Both the position numbers and the translations under genes were made by a program. 17,904 bases of DNA from the NCBI GenBank assembly GCA_007132255.1, contig SLOZ01000385.1, positions 1 to 17,904 on the forward strand, in the 5' to 3' direction. The notes under the pieces are model-generated. The model made no database searches and was not told the DNA's origin. It was given only the letters and a program-made list of their open reading frames with translations. Shown piece by piece: positions 1-7,380 of this stretch. Origin of the DNA: Limnochordia bacterium. GTDB lineage: Bacteria > Bacillota > Limnochordia > Darwinibacteriales > B1SED10-159. How positions within the stretch are numbered: position 1 is the first letter of the stretch; the number at the start of each line of letters is the position of its first letter.

Positions 1-154
1 CGGGGAGAGAACAGTCACCCTGTTTTGTGGAACTCAGTTGAGCGAGGAGCCCACTCTTAACCCACCGATCACCGGAGAGCGGCAGCTGTGGTCTGCAACT
101 GCGGCATAACCGTGCTCAACGGTCTCTTTCATCGTGCAGCAGCGAGTAATTTTT

Positions 155-1105
155 TCAAGGCGCCAGTTGAGCCGGCCTTCTCAGCGCTCGGCGTCGCATA
201 TTCACAATGACGACACCCAACACAATCAGGGATAGACCCAGCCATTGGTTGGTATGCAGCGTCTCACCGAACAACAGCGACGCTAGAACCACAGCGACCA
301 CCGGCTCCACTGTGGCCAAGATTGCTGCCGTACCGCTGGCTAAGGTTTTCAGTCCCACAGTGTAGAGTCCGTGGGCAGCAAAGGTTGTGACAACAGCTAA
401 GTAGAGGATCTGCATAGTAGGAACACCAACGGAAAATGTTGGTGCCAGCTGACCAATGGAGCCGGCATAGACGGCCAAGGGTAAAGTAGCCAGTGTCATC
501 GGCCACACAATGACCTCGAGACGGGACGCCGTCTGCAGCTCGTATTTAGCCATTGTACCCCCCGCAGCGAACGTAATACCCGAAAGGATCGCCATAACTA
601 GACCCAGAGCGCTGATCTGCAGCGAAACATCTAAGGCCACCGTGGATACTAGAGCCGCCCCTGCCACGGACAGAAGTGCAGCGAGGAGCTTCAACCTATG
701 CAGTGGTTCTTGAAAAACCATTCGACCCAAGAATACAGCGAAGGCCGGCCACGTGAAGTGCAGAGTTACGGTCAACGCCACACCGATAGATCGCACTCCA
801 CCCAAATACAAGAGCTGGGTGAGTACAGTGCCTAAGAGACCGTGAATCAAAAACGGCAGTGGCATACGGGGAGCTTTGAAGCCGCGATTGTACAACAGTA
901 GAATGACCTGACCAAGGACGCTGGCAATAATCAAGCGCCACACCACGATCTGGACCGGGTGGTAGTTGGCATCTAGGAGCCCCTTGCTCACAATGCCGAT
1001 GGTTCCCCAAAGGGCTCCCGCAACTAACGGGAATGCTGGACCGAAGGTCTCGGTCCAGGGTCGCTCAGCCACATCTATGGCGCGATCATGCAGAGATTCG
1101 TTCAT
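155..1105 (-). CDS. DMT-superfamily permease with two EamA domains
   Basis: The 316-residue protein is almost entirely hydrophobic, with about ten membrane segments arranged as two repeated EamA halves (roughly residues 25-155 and 168-305). Typical family features are the early GALWGTIGIVSKG segment and the late ATVEPVVAVVLASLLFGE segment, where a proline-containing helix is followed by an acidic residue. Members export or import small metabolites such as amino acids, purines or sugars; the substrate cannot be read from sequence. The start is supported by AGGAG nine bases before the ATG. The C-terminus is basic (RRRALRRPAQ), as expected for a cytoplasmic tail. No partner gene is adjacent: about 600 bases without a convincing gene lie upstream, and no obvious terminator follows. 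The family call is secure, the function is not. Confidence 0.9.
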   Translation of the reverse strand: MNESLHDRAIDVAERPWTETFGPAFPLVAGALWGTIGIVSKGLLDANYHPVQIVVWRLIIASVLGQVILLLYNRGFKAPRMPLPFLIHGLLGTVLTQLLYLGGVRSIGVALTVTLHFTWPAFAVFLGRMVFQEPLHRLKLLAALLSVAGAALVSTVALDVSLQISALGLVMAILSGITFAAGGTMAKYELQTASRLEVIVWPMTLATLPLAVYAGSIGQLAPTFSVGVPTMQILYLAVVTTFAAHGLYTVGLKTLASGTAAILATVEPVVAVVLASLLFGETLHTNQWLGLSLIVLGVVIVNMRRRALRRPAQLAP

Positions 1106-1722
1106 GAGCAGATTCTCCTACTTTCTGCCAGCCACCATCGCTCTCCCGGTAAGCAGGCCTATCATATGTATGCTTGATTGTCTTCGACACTTCCACATAC
1201 TCTTTCCTTCTCCATTCCCACCACGCGCTGGCTTTTCTTCCTCCGCTGTCCAATCCTTCGCCTGTCAGTTAGACGGCATGATCGGGTATGCTGGCACACA
1301 GATTGACAAATGACCTGGTGAGCGGTCTCCAGGACCCTAATACCGCTGCTGTTTTTGGCTGGAGCCCATAGGGGGCTTCATCGCAAGAGCTACGGAGTTC
1401 CTCTAGACAACTATTGCCGAGTGCCTGTGGCCATTGCTGGCTAACACTCGTGAGCCATCTGTTCTTTCTCGAGTTGAAAGCAGAGAAACAGATCCTCTGC
1501 GACTTCTCTGTAGACCTGTGGCTTTTGCATAACGTCTCCTATTAGGCACCTGCGTGCGCAGCACACTCGCAGCCGTTTAACCATCCAAATTGTGCATCAG
1601 CTTCATAACAGCTAAACTCAATCTCGCATGGTTGCTTACTGAAGACCTGCAAACATGGGCGATCTAGCTCCTTCAACGTTCAAAGCGACTCAGTGAGCGT
1701 GACACGAATGGTTCGTTCCGGA
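1106..1722. other. Long gap without a convincing gene
   Basis: Roughly 600 bases separate the permease start from the oxidoreductase stop. No tRNA, repeat array or recognisable protein remnant was found on either strand. The only possible coding item is a 29-codon minus-strand reading frame at 1441-1530, described separately. A hairpin-capable stretch lies near 1370 (GGAGCCC with GGGCTTC), but it has no T-run on either side, so I do not call it a terminator. The stretch may be decayed sequence. Confidence 0.5.
1441..1530 (-). CDS. Possible 29-residue peptide, unrecognised
   Basis: A minus-strand ATG at 1530-1528 is preceded by TAGGAG with a five-base spacer and opens a frame of 29 codons ending in TAG. 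The peptide begins MQKPQVYREVAEDLF and is largely helical and charged (REVAEDL, LEKEQMAHE). I recognise no family. It may be a genuine small protein, the N-terminal stub of a lost gene, or chance; the plausible ribosome binding site is the only positive evidence. Confidence 0.2.
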   Translation of the reverse strand: MQKPQVYREVAEDLFLCFQLEKEQMAHEC

Positions 1723-2685
1723 CTACATACCCCAATCCTGACGCAGATCGTCGAAAATCTTGGCACAAGCAATATTGTCCCGCAGTGGTACCAGATCACT
1801 TTCGATAGCACCCTTTCGATACAGATCAGCGAAGTGTTCCATCTCGAAGGAAAATCCGTCTTCGAAGTCAACGGCAAACGTCTCCACTAGATTGTCTTGA
1901 TTGTCATATAGTTCGCATTTGTTGGAGCGAATAAAGTCATAGATGACGATATAGCCTTCAGAACCATAGATCTTGGCATCCGGGTTTGTGTTCGCTGTCA
2001 ATCCACAGCTCAACGAAGCTAACGTATCACTGGCAAACGCCATGGACATAGCAACGTAATCATCAACCCCCGTTGGGGCTTTTGTCGCCACCCCTTTGAC
2101 CATCGTCGGAGTTTCTCCGAGGATACCCATGGTGAACTCAATGGGATACACCCCGGCATCGAACAAACTCCCCCCAGCAAGGTCCGGATTGTACAACCGG
2201 TGCTCTGGGTCGAAGGGAACGTTGAAGCAAAACGACGCGTCGACCAATTTCACCTTGCCGATCCGGCCTTCCATTAACCAGCGTTTGGCTTCGATGAATG
2301 TTGGGAGACACCGGGTCCACATGGCTTCCATCAGCAAAACCTTCTTGGATCGGGATAATGCGGCCAAGGTTTCGGCGTCTCGTTGGTTCGTCACCAAGGG
2401 CTTCTCACACAGGACGGCCTTGCCGTGTTCCAAACAGAGTTTGACGGCATCAAAATGAAAATTGTGCGTGAGACCAATATAGACAACGTCCACCATGTCA
2501 TCCTCAACCAACTTGAGGTACCCTTCATAGACTTTCGGCGCTCCGTGCCGCTGCGCAAACTCAGCGGCGCGTTGTTCATTACTCGAAGCCACTGCCGTTA
2601 ACTCGACACCATCGACGCTGTTCAGCACCTCCGCAAACCGGTTGGCGATGTCACCTGGACCGATGATTCCGAATCTAACATTCAC
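1723..2685 (-). CDS. Gfo/Idh/MocA-family NAD(P)-dependent oxidoreductase
   Basis: The 320-residue protein starts with a Rossmann fold (FGIIGPGDIANRF, the G-x-G-x-x-A dinucleotide loop at residues 7-14) and carries the LCEKPLVTN signature near residue 95, whose lysine is the usual catalytic base in this family. The C-terminal half is the alpha/beta substrate domain, with DAGVYPIEF containing the expected aromatic and acidic residues. Relatives oxidise or reduce sugars, inositols or trans-dihydrodiols; the substrate here is unknown. Length is normal for the family. AGGAGG lies twelve bases before the ATG. The phosphotransferase-like gene ends 68 bases upstream on the same strand with no terminator between them, so the two are probably cotranscribed. 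This gene is intact, unlike the Gfo/Idh remnant at 4423-4548. Confidence 0.92.
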   Translation of the reverse strand: MNVRFGIIGPGDIANRFAEVLNSVDGVELTAVASSNEQRAAEFAQRHGAPKVYEGYLKLVEDDMVDVVYIGLTHNFHFDAVKLCLEHGKAVLCEKPLVTNQRDAETLAALSRSKKVLLMEAMWTRCLPTFIEAKRWLMEGRIGKVKLVDASFCFNVPFDPEHRLYNPDLAGGSLFDAGVYPIEFTMGILGETPTMVKGVATKAPTGVDDYVAMSMAFASDTLASLSCGLTANTNPDAKIYGSEGYIVIYDFIRSNKCELYDNQDNLVETFAVDFEDGFSFEMEHFADLYRKGAIESDLVPLRDNIACAKIFDDLRQDWGM

Positions 2686-2753
2686 GCGTTTCCCCTCCTC
2701 AACTTCGATTCGTTCTTTTGGCCATCTCCGTGTATCGAATCTCGAAGCGAAAC

Positions 2754-3782
2754 CTAACGGTTTTTGTCCACTGCATTGAACAAGGCGTCGGTCTGCTCCG
2801 CAATATCCAAAACATTACCCTCATCGAATTGCTCCACCAGATTGCAGTAGTACTGCTCACGGTCTGCTCCGCCGTCCTGGCTGTCGAGAAGGGCCTGGCA
2901 GGTCACAGCAGTATCTTCAGCAATGCGCTCGTAGCGGTAGTAGACCAAGGCAAGCATATTGACCGGCTCACCACCATAGCCCTCATAAAACCACTGGACT
3001 TCTTGCGGATCGTTCCAGACACCACCGACACCGCCACCGACGAACATCAAATCCCGTTCTTTGGGTGCTAGCAATAGGGTATCCCAATCCACAACGTTCA
3101 CAACATCAACGCCGTCAACCATCACGTTCCCACCATGAATATCTCCGTGACATAGAACGTACGGAGGAGGCTCTCTGATTAGTTCTGCAAAAAGCTTAGC
3201 AGCGCGAGTCACCAAATGAGTCATTCTGACTTGCTGACGGCAAAGAAGACTTGCCAGCTTGTCCGCATAGACGTCGGCAAATGTTTGCTTGGATACCAAT
3301 TGGAGGTACCACGAAAGCAAGTCCCGCCAAATCGGAGAAAATGTTTCACGACGAAGCGGTTGGCGAAGACGGTCCGGCAGAGGAACATTGTGAATAGCAT
3401 GGAGAGTCTGACCCAGCATACCCCATTGATCCTTAGACAGTGGGACATCAAATCCATTCTCGCCCTGAAGATACGGATAGACCATCATACGATATCTGTC
3501 GAACATCCGATGAAGCTGGCCGTCTTTTGTTCGCAGTGGCGCCGCGATTCCAGAGATCCCCTGATCAAACAGATACCTCGGAATGGCCACAGATGACTGG
3601 TCAAAACCGCCTTTGCGCAGTTTCAGAAAAAAGCATTGGTTACCTTGAGTCGTGAGTTGAAAAACGGCTGTGTCAATGTCAAACCCAATCGGTAAAAACG
3701 AAACTGACCCAACATCCATTCCGTAAGCGTTACCCACAGCCGAGGCCAAGGCCTCATCGTCTATGGCCGGTCGTTCGAGCAT
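2754..3782 (-). CDS. Aminoglycoside-phosphotransferase-fold kinase (APH(9)-like)
   Basis: The protein has the kinase-like APH fold. It carries the catalytic loop LCHGDIHGGNVMVDG (H-G-D-x-H-x-x-N) and the metal-binding VVDWDTLLLAPKERDLMF that takes the place of DFG. The N-terminal lobe has the strand FLPIGFDIDTAVFQL and a candidate ATP lysine in CFFLKLRKGG. The overall pattern recalls the spectinomycin phosphotransferase APH(9) branch, but many proteins of this branch have no link to resistance, so the substrate stays open. I place the start at the ATG at 3782-3780 because GGGGAGGG precedes it by about ten bases. The longer frame from 3854 (ATGATG) has no ribosome binding site and adds 24 atypical residues. 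The product is then 342 residues. The Gfo/Idh gene follows 68 bases downstream. Confidence 0.85.
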   Translation of the reverse strand: MLERPAIDDEALASAVGNAYGMDVGSVSFLPIGFDIDTAVFQLTTQGNQCFFLKLRKGGFDQSSVAIPRYLFDQGISGIAAPLRTKDGQLHRMFDRYRMMVYPYLQGENGFDVPLSKDQWGMLGQTLHAIHNVPLPDRLRQPLRRETFSPIWRDLLSWYLQLVSKQTFADVYADKLASLLCRQQVRMTHLVTRAAKLFAELIREPPPYVLCHGDIHGGNVMVDGVDVVNVVDWDTLLLAPKERDLMFVGGGVGGVWNDPQEVQWFYEGYGGEPVNMLALVYYRYERIAEDTAVTCQALLDSQDGGADREQYYCNLVEQFDEGNVLDIAEQTDALFNAVDKNR

Positions 3783-4001
3783 CTCATAGGGTCCCTCCCC
3801 ATTGCGATCAAATACCGACACGCATTGAGTTTTCAAGCACAAATGTTCCATCATACTACAACGTTTCGCGGTTCCATCAGCCTTAACGGCCTGCGTGTTG
3901 TCTTCAAAACGCCATTACAGCAGTGGGTCGGTTCCTCCAGCTCTTGTTCGGAAAGAAACATCCTGAGCAGCCATCGCGGAGCGTCCCCAGAGCGTAGTTA
4001 G

Positions 4002-4358
4002 TCAATTCTTTGCTTCAACAACCACGATCCGCAGATCGGTGTCACCTACGTTCGTCAGTTGATGGGTACTGCCCGTCTTGGTCAAACATACATCGCCAGG
4101 CGACATCATGATGGTCTTGCCGTCTACATTCATTTCCCCGCGCCCATCAATGATGTAGTACAACTCCTCGTTGCCTTCATGAAGGTGTTCTCCGATGGTC
4201 GTTCCGGGTGGTAAGGTCGTCTCGTGCATGAAACTCATTGAGGAGTCGAAATCGCCAGGCTCGCCTAAGAGTTGACGTACGAATACTGTTCCTTCGCCGT
4301 CATGGCAAGCGTCCACAGACCTCTTGCCGACGCTATCGTGCCCACGTTTTACATACAT
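4002..4358 (-). CDS. Small single-domain cupin
   Basis: This 118-residue protein is one beta-barrel cupin domain. Motif 1 is visible as PGTTIGEHLHEGNEELYYIIDG, giving two histidines and a glutamate as metal ligands. Motif 2 is SPGDVCLTKTGSTHQLTN, giving the third histidine; the usual proline is replaced by G or T. Stand-alone cupins of this size act as sugar isomerases or epimerases, dioxygenases or ligand-binding proteins, and sequence alone does not decide. Its setting among sugar oxidoreductase genes, living and dead, suggests carbohydrate chemistry, which is inference. GGAGG lies eight bases before the ATG. The next upstream material is the stub of a Gfo/Idh protein, so this gene was probably once part of a longer catabolic operon. 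Confidence 0.88.
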   Translation of the reverse strand: MYVKRGHDSVGKRSVDACHDGEGTVFVRQLLGEPGDFDSSMSFMHETTLPPGTTIGEHLHEGNEELYYIIDGRGEMNVDGKTIMMSPGDVCLTKTGSTHQLTNVGDTDLRIVVVEAKN

Positions 4359-4422
4359 CTTGAAGTCCTCCCTCGTTTCTCATGGTTGCTTGGAGCGTGC
4401 CCAACCTCAGTCATACGACCAC

Positions 4423-4548
4423 TTAAAAATCTGGTGCCGGTCTGCCGATGTGGACCGAAAACTGCATGGCGGCGATAGCCTTGCCCGTCTGTTCACTTCC
4501 ATCCCTCAGAACGTTCAGGAAACTCCGCACTTCGTTCCCACCGATGTT
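4423..4548 (-). pseudogene. C-terminal stub of a Gfo/Idh/MocA oxidoreductase
   Basis: A short open stretch of 41 codons, ending at TAA (4425-4423), reads EVRSFLNVLRDGSEQ, then GKAIAAMQFSVHIGRPAP. This matches the tail of many Gfo/Idh/MocA proteins: a helix of the form ..x-F-L-x-A-I-R-D-G.., a helix with A-L.., and a last segment of the form S-A-x-x-G-R-P. Nothing upstream in any frame continues into the rest of such a protein; instead the sequence becomes the decayed dehydrogenase. It therefore looks like the remnant of a gene whose first ~85% was deleted. It is not a copy of the intact gene at 1723-2685, whose tail differs. The match is from memory of the family pattern and is short, so confidence is moderate. 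Confidence 0.5.
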
Positions 4549-4559
4549 TTATTCTGACA

Positions 4560-5505
4560 TGACAGTCCGTTGATCATCACCCGTTCAGAAACAGCCTTTG
4601 TTAAAGTCTCGAAACGGAGCACGATTAGTTCAATACGGCTCGGCTGGCAGGTAGCTCCAACGCAAGTATGTGTCGATACCAACGCAGTCGCCGTCATAAA
4701 GTTCAACTGGCAAACGGTCGTTCCTGCGATCGTGTGCATTGAGCACACAACGCTCCCAGTCCGGAGTTCCATGTCCATCGTCCGGGGAGTTGCTCCATGA
4801 TATCTCTGGCTGGACAGGAACCTATGTTCTTCCGTCATCTCCGGCTAACGCTGGAGCGGGTCGTGATCCGGCGCATTCAACTCACCGCGCTGTCGATACC
4901 ATATCCGTAATCGATCTGGGCCTGCTGAGCCCAGCGATACTCGCCGAAATATCGTTTGCACCAGGAACATTTCATTGGCGCCCATGCCTTCTGCGGCATT
5001 TAGGGCTCCGGTTCGCGCAGCGACACCAATCATCTTCTTTACTCCATAGTTCCGCAAGACTTGGAGCATGAACAAGCCCATGAAGCCCAGACCCATCACA
5101 TCGATGTGTTGTCAAACTCCACCTTAGTCCTGCGTCCAGCGCTGACAGCGCCCACCAAGGGTTCTCTAAGGCAGCCCATTTCGGTTCAACCCGTTCAGGA
5201 ACCACAATCTAGTCATTCGTTGGAGCAGCGTACAGTCGACATACTCGTAGTTGGCACATCCCGTCAATCGATCCTCTTCTCCTGCGCTGTGAACACAGCT
5301 GGTTTCCTGTTCGGCGACGGCGGCAACTCAAGATCAACTGCGTGCCGGTGCATTTCGCTCTTGTTTCCAGCGGTGCAATTCGGATACGGACATACCTGTG
5401 GCACACACGTGTCAAGAGCTCGTGCTGCCAGCGGTTTTCGCCACCATCAAACAGCGTGGAATAACAACGGCGTCGGTACTTCCGCCTTTTGGACGGCAAG
5501 CGCAC
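4560..5505 (-). pseudogene. Decayed zinc-type medium-chain alcohol/polyol dehydrogenase
   Basis: Pieces of one MDR-family protein appear in order on the minus strand but in different frames. Near 5400 there is a SELHRWK stretch, like the GxCGxDxHRW zinc region. Near 5265-5225 there is HSAGEEDRLTG followed by CANYEYVDC, which resembles the structural-zinc area. Near 5205-5175 there is VVPERVEPK. At 5150-5110 comes EPLVGAVSAGRR in a third frame. At 5099-4975 comes the NAD-binding MGLGFMGLFMLQVL with VKKMIGVAARTGAL. At 4770-4700 there is NAHDRRNDRLPVELYDG, and near 4610 FRDFNKGC, both typical of the C-terminal third. Several stops and at least four frame changes separate these, so no functional protein can be made. 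Family members such as sorbitol or threonine dehydrogenases are about 340 residues, which fits the span. Confidence 0.8.
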
Positions 5506-5510
5506 ACCAC

Positions 5511-5554
5511 AAAAAAGAAACCCTGAGACATTCCACGCAGTGAAATCCCTCAGG
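5511..5554 (-). terminator. Rho-independent terminator of the redoxin gene
   Basis: Read on the minus strand, a stem of CCTGAG with CTCAGG encloses an inner stem of ATTTCAC with GTGGAAT, and is followed by GGTTTC and then six T residues. It begins nine bases past the stop of the redoxin gene and cuts that gene off from the decayed dehydrogenase downstream. Confidence 0.85.
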
Positions 5555-5562
5555 ACTACAAA

Positions 5563-6144
5563 CTAAACTAAGTCACAAGCTTCTCCCGGCATCCAATGCT
5601 CGTCTTCGCCATCCCACTTGACGTTGCATCCCAATGGATTGGTCAGCGGGGTCGAAACCGGTTTCCCAGCTAAGTGCTCCTCGAGAGCGTTCTCGAGGTC
5701 ATTGACCGTCATCTTTTCGGGTTCTCTGGGATTGTCAACACCGCGCCCGGTGTACACAAGTTTGCGTTCCTTGTCGAACACGTAAAAATGGGGAGTCCGC
5801 AAAGCACCGTACGCCCGGGCCACGTCCTGCGACTCATCATACAGATACACCCATGGATAGTCATTTTCTTCCATCTTCTTGACCATATCGTCGAAGGAGT
5901 CTTGGGGATGCGTGTTGACACTATTGGAGTTGATCCCTACGAACTTAACTCCATGAGACGCGAATCGCTCCGCCGTCTGTTTGGTAACGTCGTCGGATCC
6001 AACAACAAACGGACAATGATTACAGGTAAAATAGACTACCAAGACTTCCGCATCACTGAAGCTGTCCAAAGAGTACTCCTTACCATCGGTCGCCGGTAAT
6101 TTGAAATCCGGTGCAGTTTCGCCAAGCTGTAAAGTAAATGCCAT
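5563..6144 (-). CDS. Thioredoxin-fold redoxin (AhpC/TSA-like)
   Basis: The 193-residue protein has the redoxin layout. It opens with GETAPDFKLPATDGKEYSL, then VLVVYFTCNHCPFV with a CxxC pair at C41 and C44, and later the cis-proline region LRTPHFYVFDKERKLVYTGRGVD. This matches a widespread group of cytoplasmic thioredoxin-family proteins annotated as redoxins that end in a segment resembling LTNPLGCNVKW. No signal peptide or membrane anchor is present. The role is probably thiol-disulphide or peroxide chemistry; the partner is unknown. GGAGG lies nine bases before the ATG. It has its own terminator and appears to be a single-gene transcript. Confidence 0.9.
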   Translation of the reverse strand: MAFTLQLGETAPDFKLPATDGKEYSLDSFSDAEVLVVYFTCNHCPFVVGSDDVTKQTAERFASHGVKFVGINSNSVNTHPQDSFDDMVKKMEENDYPWVYLYDESQDVARAYGALRTPHFYVFDKERKLVYTGRGVDNPREPEKMTVNDLENALEEHLAGKPVSTPLTNPLGCNVKWDGEDEHWMPGEACDLV

Positions 6145-6203
6145 GTTTGAAATCCTCCGTTTCGAATTTTGGTTGTCACTCGTATTGCGTCATCTTTGCA
6201 GCG

Positions 6204-6540
6204 TCACCTCGGTAATTGCGGTCCCAGGAGCGCAACCATCGCAAGCCCATACTCGCTTGGGGTAACATGGTCAGTCGCAGGTCAAGCTTGGTTAAAGCCC
6301 GTGACCACTCGTCAAAATTCTCTCAAACAGCCACACCCAAACCGTGGCCTAGTTCAAATATCTAACCAGCTTAAGATACCGTGCGAAGGACCAGGCAGTT
6401 CACCACCGCAGCCAGTATTACTACTGTGAAGCCCACCATCCCTAATGACGCCCACCCCGATACCAGTGCTGGCTTTCAAGGCAATGAAAGAACGGATATG
6501 CATACCTGAAATTCCGAAAACGGATCACAGTCAGATTCGA
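6204..6540 (-). pseudogene. Remnant of a ROK-family sugar kinase or repressor
   Basis: On the minus strand, 6476-6354 reads ASTGIGVGVIRDGGLHSS followed by NTGCGGELPG. This is the ROK signature pattern (G-T-G-I-G-x-G-x-I-x-x-G-x-L-x-x-G-x-x-G-x-A-G-E-x-G). Just upstream (about 6540) is ESDCDPFSEF, which may be the worn N-D-x-N segment. Downstream are ELGHGLGVAV in another frame and, near 6260-6204, HVTPSEYGLAMVALLGPQL, like the ROK tail that ends in a G-A-A helix. The segments are in different frames with stops between them, the zinc-binding cysteine cluster is not visible, and the whole is shorter than a normal ROK protein of about 300 residues. A dead gene is the best reading. Confidence 0.55.
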
Positions 6541-6674
6541 AGTCTTGGTAGCGACCCCTTCATCCGATGTGACCCGCCGAAAATTTGCAGCCATGGTAAA
6601 TATGCAGCTTTGCCTGCAATGAACATCTGAGATAGGCAACCGCTGCAAGTTGGAAGACCAAGTTCACGCCCAGA

Positions 6675-6902
6675 CTATCGCCAACCACCGGGTAGTTTAC
6701 CGCTGTTCAAGCTTTTCATCTCTTCATCTAGACGAGTAATCTTCGACTGCACAGCGCTAATCGCGCGTTGATGCTCCTTCTCGTCGGCATAATCTTCTGG
6801 TTTTAGTTCCTTCAATTCCCCAGCACACTGGCTCAACATCTTCTGGACCTTACCTATACGTTGATCAATTTTATGGTGTAGTTTGCGCCGCTCCGCATCC
6901 AC
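6675..6902 (-). CDS. Small helical (coiled-coil) protein downstream of spoVS
   Basis: The product is highly charged and rich in K, E, D, Q and L, with heptad-like spacing (KIDQRIGKVQKMLSQCAGEL and then ISAVQSKITRLDEEMKSL). This suggests two helices forming a hairpin or coiled coil. No family is recognised and there is no membrane segment or signal peptide. The start is my choice: AGGAG sits directly against an ATG at 6911, which is too close to work, but nine bases before a GTG at 6902-6900, so the protein is probably 75 residues rather than 78. It follows spoVS by 56 bases on the same strand with no terminator between, so cotranscription with spoVS is likely. Function unknown. Confidence 0.65.
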   Translation of the reverse strand: MDAERRKLHHKIDQRIGKVQKMLSQCAGELKELKPEDYADEKEHQRAISAVQSKITRLDEEMKSLNSGKLPGGWR

Positions 6903-6958
6903 CGTCTTCATCTCCTGTCGCCAATCTCCGATACGTTCTCAACGCCAAACGTGGTCGG

Positions 6959-7219
6959 CTAACGAGGTCCGACTATCAGTTTGATCGCTGTCCGGGCTTC
7001 TCCATTAATCTCGACGTCAACAAAGGCTGGGACACACACGAGATCCACACCACTGGGAGCCAGAAAACCGCGCGCAATAGCGACGGCCTTAACAGCCTGA
7101 TTTAAAGCGCCCGCTCCGATCGCCTGCATCTCTGCCTTTCCCGACTCACGAATAACTCCTGCCAATGCACCGGCCACTGAATTTGGATTTGATCCTGCTG
7201 CGACCTTCAACGTCTCCAT
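6959..7219 (-). CDS. spoVS: Stage V sporulation protein S (SpoVS)
   Basis: The 86-residue product METLKVAAGSNPNSVAGALA... is close to the very conserved SpoVS sequence. It includes the block KAEMQAIGAGALNQAVKAVAIARG and the ending RTAIKLIVGPR. SpoVS has an Alba-like fold and is thought to bind nucleic acid; in Bacillus it affects septation and later sporulation stages. Homologues also occur in non-sporulating lineages, so its presence suggests but does not prove spore formation. I take the ATG at 7219-7217 because TTAAGGAG lies nine bases upstream and the product then has the standard family length. A longer frame to 7276 adds 19 unrelated residues. The small helical gene follows. A possible 38-codon upstream frame ends within this ribosome binding site. 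Confidence 0.95.
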   Translation of the reverse strand: METLKVAAGSNPNSVAGALAGVIRESGKAEMQAIGAGALNQAVKAVAIARGFLAPSGVDLVCVPAFVDVEINGEARTAIKLIVGPR

Positions 7220-7232
7220 GGATAGCATCTCC

Positions 7233-7349
7233 TTAATGAGAATTGACGTTCGAACTTCCAGACGCGCGATATTCACAACTCAGAACTCTGCTGCGTAAGA
7301 CCCACTGCTGGATAGAACCAAGACATTTATACAGTGTACAATTCGCCAT
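7233..7349 (-). CDS. Possible 38-residue upstream frame before spoVS
   Basis: Minus-strand ATG at 7349-7347 is preceded by AGGAGGGG with an eleven-base spacer and opens 38 codons. The stop TAA at 7235-7233 overlaps the AAGGAG used by spoVS. The peptide starts MANCTLYKCLGSIQQW, has three cysteines and a hydrophilic tail, and matches nothing I know. The overlap of stop and ribosome binding site is what translational coupling would look like, but the codon content does not stand out, so this could easily be chance. Confidence 0.2.
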   Translation of the reverse strand: MANCTLYKCLGSIQQWVLRSRVLSCEYRASGSSNVNSH

Positions 7350-7380
7350 TTTCGCGCAATCCCCTCCTGTAAGCCATGCA

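Noticed and set aside
1364..1385. Hairpin GGAGCCC..GGGCTTC as a terminator
   Set aside because: Stem is short and there is no T-run on either strand.
5061..5543. 160-codon plus-strand frame over the dead dehydrogenase
   Set aside because: The minus strand reads MDR dehydrogenase pieces here; the plus frame has no family resemblance and no ribosome binding site.
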